Assembly: GCA_020723385.1 (NCBI GenBank)
Contig: DYIZ01000022.1
Span: forward strand, 1-55,106
Direction: 5' to 3'
Source: Candidatus Aquidulcis sp.
GTDB lineage: Bacteria; Chloroflexota; Anaerolineae; Anaerolineales; UBA4823
DNA: 55,106 nucleotides
The notes below the pieces were generated by a model. It saw only the letters and a program-made list of their open reading frames with translations. It made no database searches and was not told the DNA's origin. Position 1 is the stretch's first letter; each line of letters begins with the position of its first letter. Below, piece by piece: positions 53,579 to 55,106 of this stretch. The position numbers and the translations under genes are program-made.

Positions 53579-54493
53579 ATGGATGTATTGCAAATCTTCC
53601 AACTGAGCTGGCGCATCACCTGGCGGCAGTGGCGGCTGTGGGCGCTGATGCTGATTATGCTGGTGGTCTTTCTGGTTACGGCGATTTTGTCTTCGGCTCT
53701 CAGCGGCTTGACCTCTGTGGTGACTTTACCCGCTGTGGGCAACCTGCCCGACTGGATGCCCAAGCTGCCCGAAGCGCCAATCTGGCTTTGGATCGTCATC
53801 GCGCTGGCCAGCCTGCCGGGGTTGGTTGTAACAACAGCCGTCACGTGGGTTTTGCAAGCCACGGCAATGCGGGGGATCGCTATCGCTGCGGACCAAGGTG
53901 GGTTCACGCTGCGTGAGGCATTGTCGCTTGGCAAAACCAGGTTTGCGAGTATTCTCAAGCTGAGTATCGCTTATACGGTAATAATCGCTGTTCTGGCATT
54001 CTTCCCGTTGTTGATCTGGCTGGTTTTGCCCAAAGGGCCAGGCGCGGCGCAGTTCATCACCCTGGTCAAGACAACACTATCGCCGCTGAATACCGTTTTG
54101 AGCATCGCCCTGCTGCTGATGATGATGTCCGTCGCGCTGGAAAACCTGAAGCCGCGCGCGGCCATGGGGCGCGCCTGGCAGATATTCCGGTCGAGTTGGT
54201 GGGGATTCCTGCTGGTTTTTGCACTCTCGGTGGTGGGAGCTATGCTCCCAGCATTGATCTTCGTTCCGATGATCGTCATCGGTTTTTTGGCGTTTATATA
54301 CGAGTGGGGTTTAATCGTACCAGCGGCATGTTGTGCCGTCTCAAGTCCTGTGGGACTGTTCGTCTTTATATTCACCACCATCTACACTACGGCCCTGTAT
54401 ACCCTGATCTACCGGGCGACCGCACAACTGCCGCAGCAAACCCCCGAAAAAAGTGCTGGCGAGAAAAGCATTGACGTTTCTACCGAATCCTGA
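53579..54493 (+). CDS. Multi-pass membrane protein of unknown function
   Basis: A 304-residue membrane protein with about six hydrophobic segments (e.g. LMLIMLVVFLVTAILSSALS, LWIVIALASLPGLVVTTAVT, LLMMMSVALENLKPRAAMG). Resembles glycerophosphoryl-diester/DUF975-like membrane domains in layout but is not securely assigned. Good GGAGGG ribosome binding site. It lies 12 bp after the SpoU gene, so it likely ends this operon. Confidence 0.75.
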   Translation: MDVLQIFQLSWRITWRQWRLWALMLIMLVVFLVTAILSSALSGLTSVVTLPAVGNLPDWMPKLPEAPIWLWIVIALASLPGLVVTTAVTWVLQATAMRGIAIAADQGGFTLREALSLGKTRFASILKLSIAYTVIIAVLAFFPLLIWLVLPKGPGAAQFITLVKTTLSPLNTVLSIALLLMMMSVALENLKPRAAMGRAWQIFRSSWWGFLLVFALSVVGAMLPALIFVPMIVIGFLAFIYEWGLIVPAACCAVSSPVGLFVFIFTTIYTTALYTLIYRATAQLPQQTPEKSAGEKSIDVSTES

Positions 54494-54545
54494 TAGACTC
54501 CACCGCCGCTGGAGATGTTGCCCATCTCTGCGCCTCGCATTAACC

Positions 54546-54574
54546 TTGTTGCTAAGTGCCCCCTCTGGTATAAT
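54546..54574 (+). promoter_or_regulatory. Promoter of the tRNA-tuf unit
   Basis: TTGTTG (54546-54551) and TATAAT (54569-54574) with a 17-bp spacer. The first tRNA begins 34 bp downstream. Confidence 0.65.
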
Positions 54575-54607
54575 GCCTGTCGCCTTCAGGCTGGCACCTT
54601 AAGATTT

Positions 54608-54683
54608 GCCGACGTAGCTCAATCGGCAGAGCAACCGCCTTGTAAGTGGTAGGTTATGGGTTCGATTCCCATCGTCGGCTCCA
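54608..54683 (+). tRNA. tRNA-Thr (UGU)
   Basis: 76-nt cloverleaf with encoded CCA. Acceptor GCCGACG/CGTCGGC, anticodon loop CTTGTAA (UGU), T-loop TTCGATT. Confidence 0.95.
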
Positions 54684-54779
54684 ATGGGTCAATTAGCCAA
54701 CTGCTCAGTTGGTCTCATTGCTTTCGTAAAGGCAAGGGGCCAAGTGACTAGTTGACTAGGTGACTGGACGACTAGACTC

Positions 54780-54865
54780 GGGCAGGTACCCAAGTGGCCA
54801 AAGGGGACTGACTGTAAATCAGTTGGCGGACGCCTTCGGGGGTTCGAATCCCTCCCTGCCCACCA
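54780..54865 (+). tRNA. tRNA-Tyr (GUA)
   Basis: 86-nt class II tRNA with long variable arm (GGCGGACGCCTTCG) and encoded CCA. Acceptor GGGCAGG/CCTGCCC, anticodon GTA in CTGTAAA. Confidence 0.95.
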
Positions 54866-54870
54866 GGATA

Positions 54871-54923
54871 GCGAATGGCAGATAGCCCATAGCGCATGTC
54901 GCTGTAAGCTGTCTGCCATTCGC
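54871..54923 (+). other. Hairpin between tRNA genes
   Basis: 12-bp inverted repeat GCGAATGGCAGA (54871-54882) / TCTGCCATTCGC (54912-54923), loop 29 nt, no T-tract. Candidate RNA processing site in the tRNA-tuf transcript, or a dispersed palindrome. Confidence 0.55.
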
Positions 54924-54929
54924 GAACCC

Positions 54930-55002
54930 GCCCTCATAGCTCAGACGGTAGAGCACATTCTTGGTAAGAATGGGGTCATGGGTTCAATTCCCATTGAGGG
55001 CT
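54930..55002 (+). tRNA. tRNA-Thr (GGU)
   Basis: 73-nt cloverleaf. Acceptor GCCCTCA/TGAGGGC, anticodon loop TTGGTAA (GGU), T-loop TTCAATT. CCA not encoded. Confidence 0.95.
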
Positions 55003-55051
55003 CTCGTATCCACGAGACATTGATTGATTTTTTGCAAAAGGAGATACAAAC

Positions 55052-55106
55052 ATGGGCAAGCAAAAGTTTGAGCGGAACAAGCCGCACATGAATGTAGGCA
55101 CCATGG
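55052..55106 (+). CDS. tuf: Elongation factor Tu, first 18 codons only
   Basis: The window ends 55 bp into a gene whose start MGKQKFERNKPHMNVGTM is the EF-Tu N terminus just before the P-loop. AAAGGAG (55037-55043) lies 8 nt before the ATG. The preceding tRNA-Thr, Tyr, Thr cluster matches the classic tRNA-tufB arrangement. EF-Tu delivers aminoacyl-tRNA to the ribosome. Confidence 0.93.
   Translation, partial: MGKQKFERNKPHMNVGTM

Noticed and set aside
54745-54778. Tandem repeat GTGACTAGTTGACTAGGTGAC between tRNAs as a functional site
   Set aside because: Short, irregular 7-9-bp repetition without symmetry; more likely filler from replication slippage.

Overview
The window looks like a chromosomal segment of a Chloroflexota bacterium, most likely Anaerolineae-like. 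This is an inference from gene content and style, not from a marker search. Supporting signs are a heliorhodopsin beside a photolyase, an F420-type PPOX protein, large cyclase/ATPase/TPR proteins, secreted proteins with Thr/Pro/Ser-rich linkers and a C-terminal YLPVV motif, YacL next to cysS, and moderately high GC with AT-rich islands.

Layout. 1-2.05 kb: 5' part of ychF (minus), a nested palindrome, and a small peptide gene with seven CxxG repeats that looks like a RiPP precursor. 2.2-12.9 kb: a stress and light block on the plus strand: PerR-like regulator, katG, a phased-repeat operator, a 29-codon ORF, heliorhodopsin, DUF1295 membrane protein, P-type ATPase, SRPBCC protein, photolyase, PPOX/F420 protein, DegV. 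13.4-23.2 kb: two TetR + MFS exporter + rifampicin-phosphotransferase-like cassettes placed back to back, each with palindromic operator candidates. 18.4-28.3 kb: three direct copies of a ~90-bp repeat that bracket the second cassette and a giant cyclase-ATPase-TPR gene, with decayed nucleotidyltransferase and phosphotransferase fragments and a 232-bp MITE-like insertion. 28.4-34 kb (minus): two TPR proteins, tRNA-Glu, and an envelope operon (DUF1232, rhodanese, metallophosphatase, molybdopterin oxidoreductase). 34.5-36.4 kb: a DNA methyltransferase + Mrr-type nuclease pair. 36.4-46.9 kb: AspT/YidE-like transporter, secreted M28 peptidase, FHA protein, higBA toxin-antitoxin, a zinc-peptidase lipoprotein with a frameshift, class V aminotransferase, MarR + membrane protein. 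47-48.9 kb: an AAA ATPase + HNH pair resembling Septu (PtuAB). 48.9-55.1 kb: housekeeping genes (RNA uracil methyltransferase, YacL-type PIN/TRAM protein, cysS, SpoU methyltransferase, membrane protein, tRNA-Thr-Tyr-Thr, start of tuf).

How the parts may work together. Heliorhodopsin, photolyase, KatG and PerR fit a light/oxidative-stress response, and the phased TNTACAAT repeats upstream of heliorhodopsin suggest a dedicated promoter switch. The twin TetR cassettes look like 'modify and export' small-molecule resistance modules. The methyltransferase/Mrr pair, higBA and the PtuAB-like pair form a loose defence zone between 34 and 49 kb. Strongest leads: the heliorhodopsin locus with its operator, the CxxG peptide, the twin phosphotransferase cassettes with their repeats, and the Septu-like pair.
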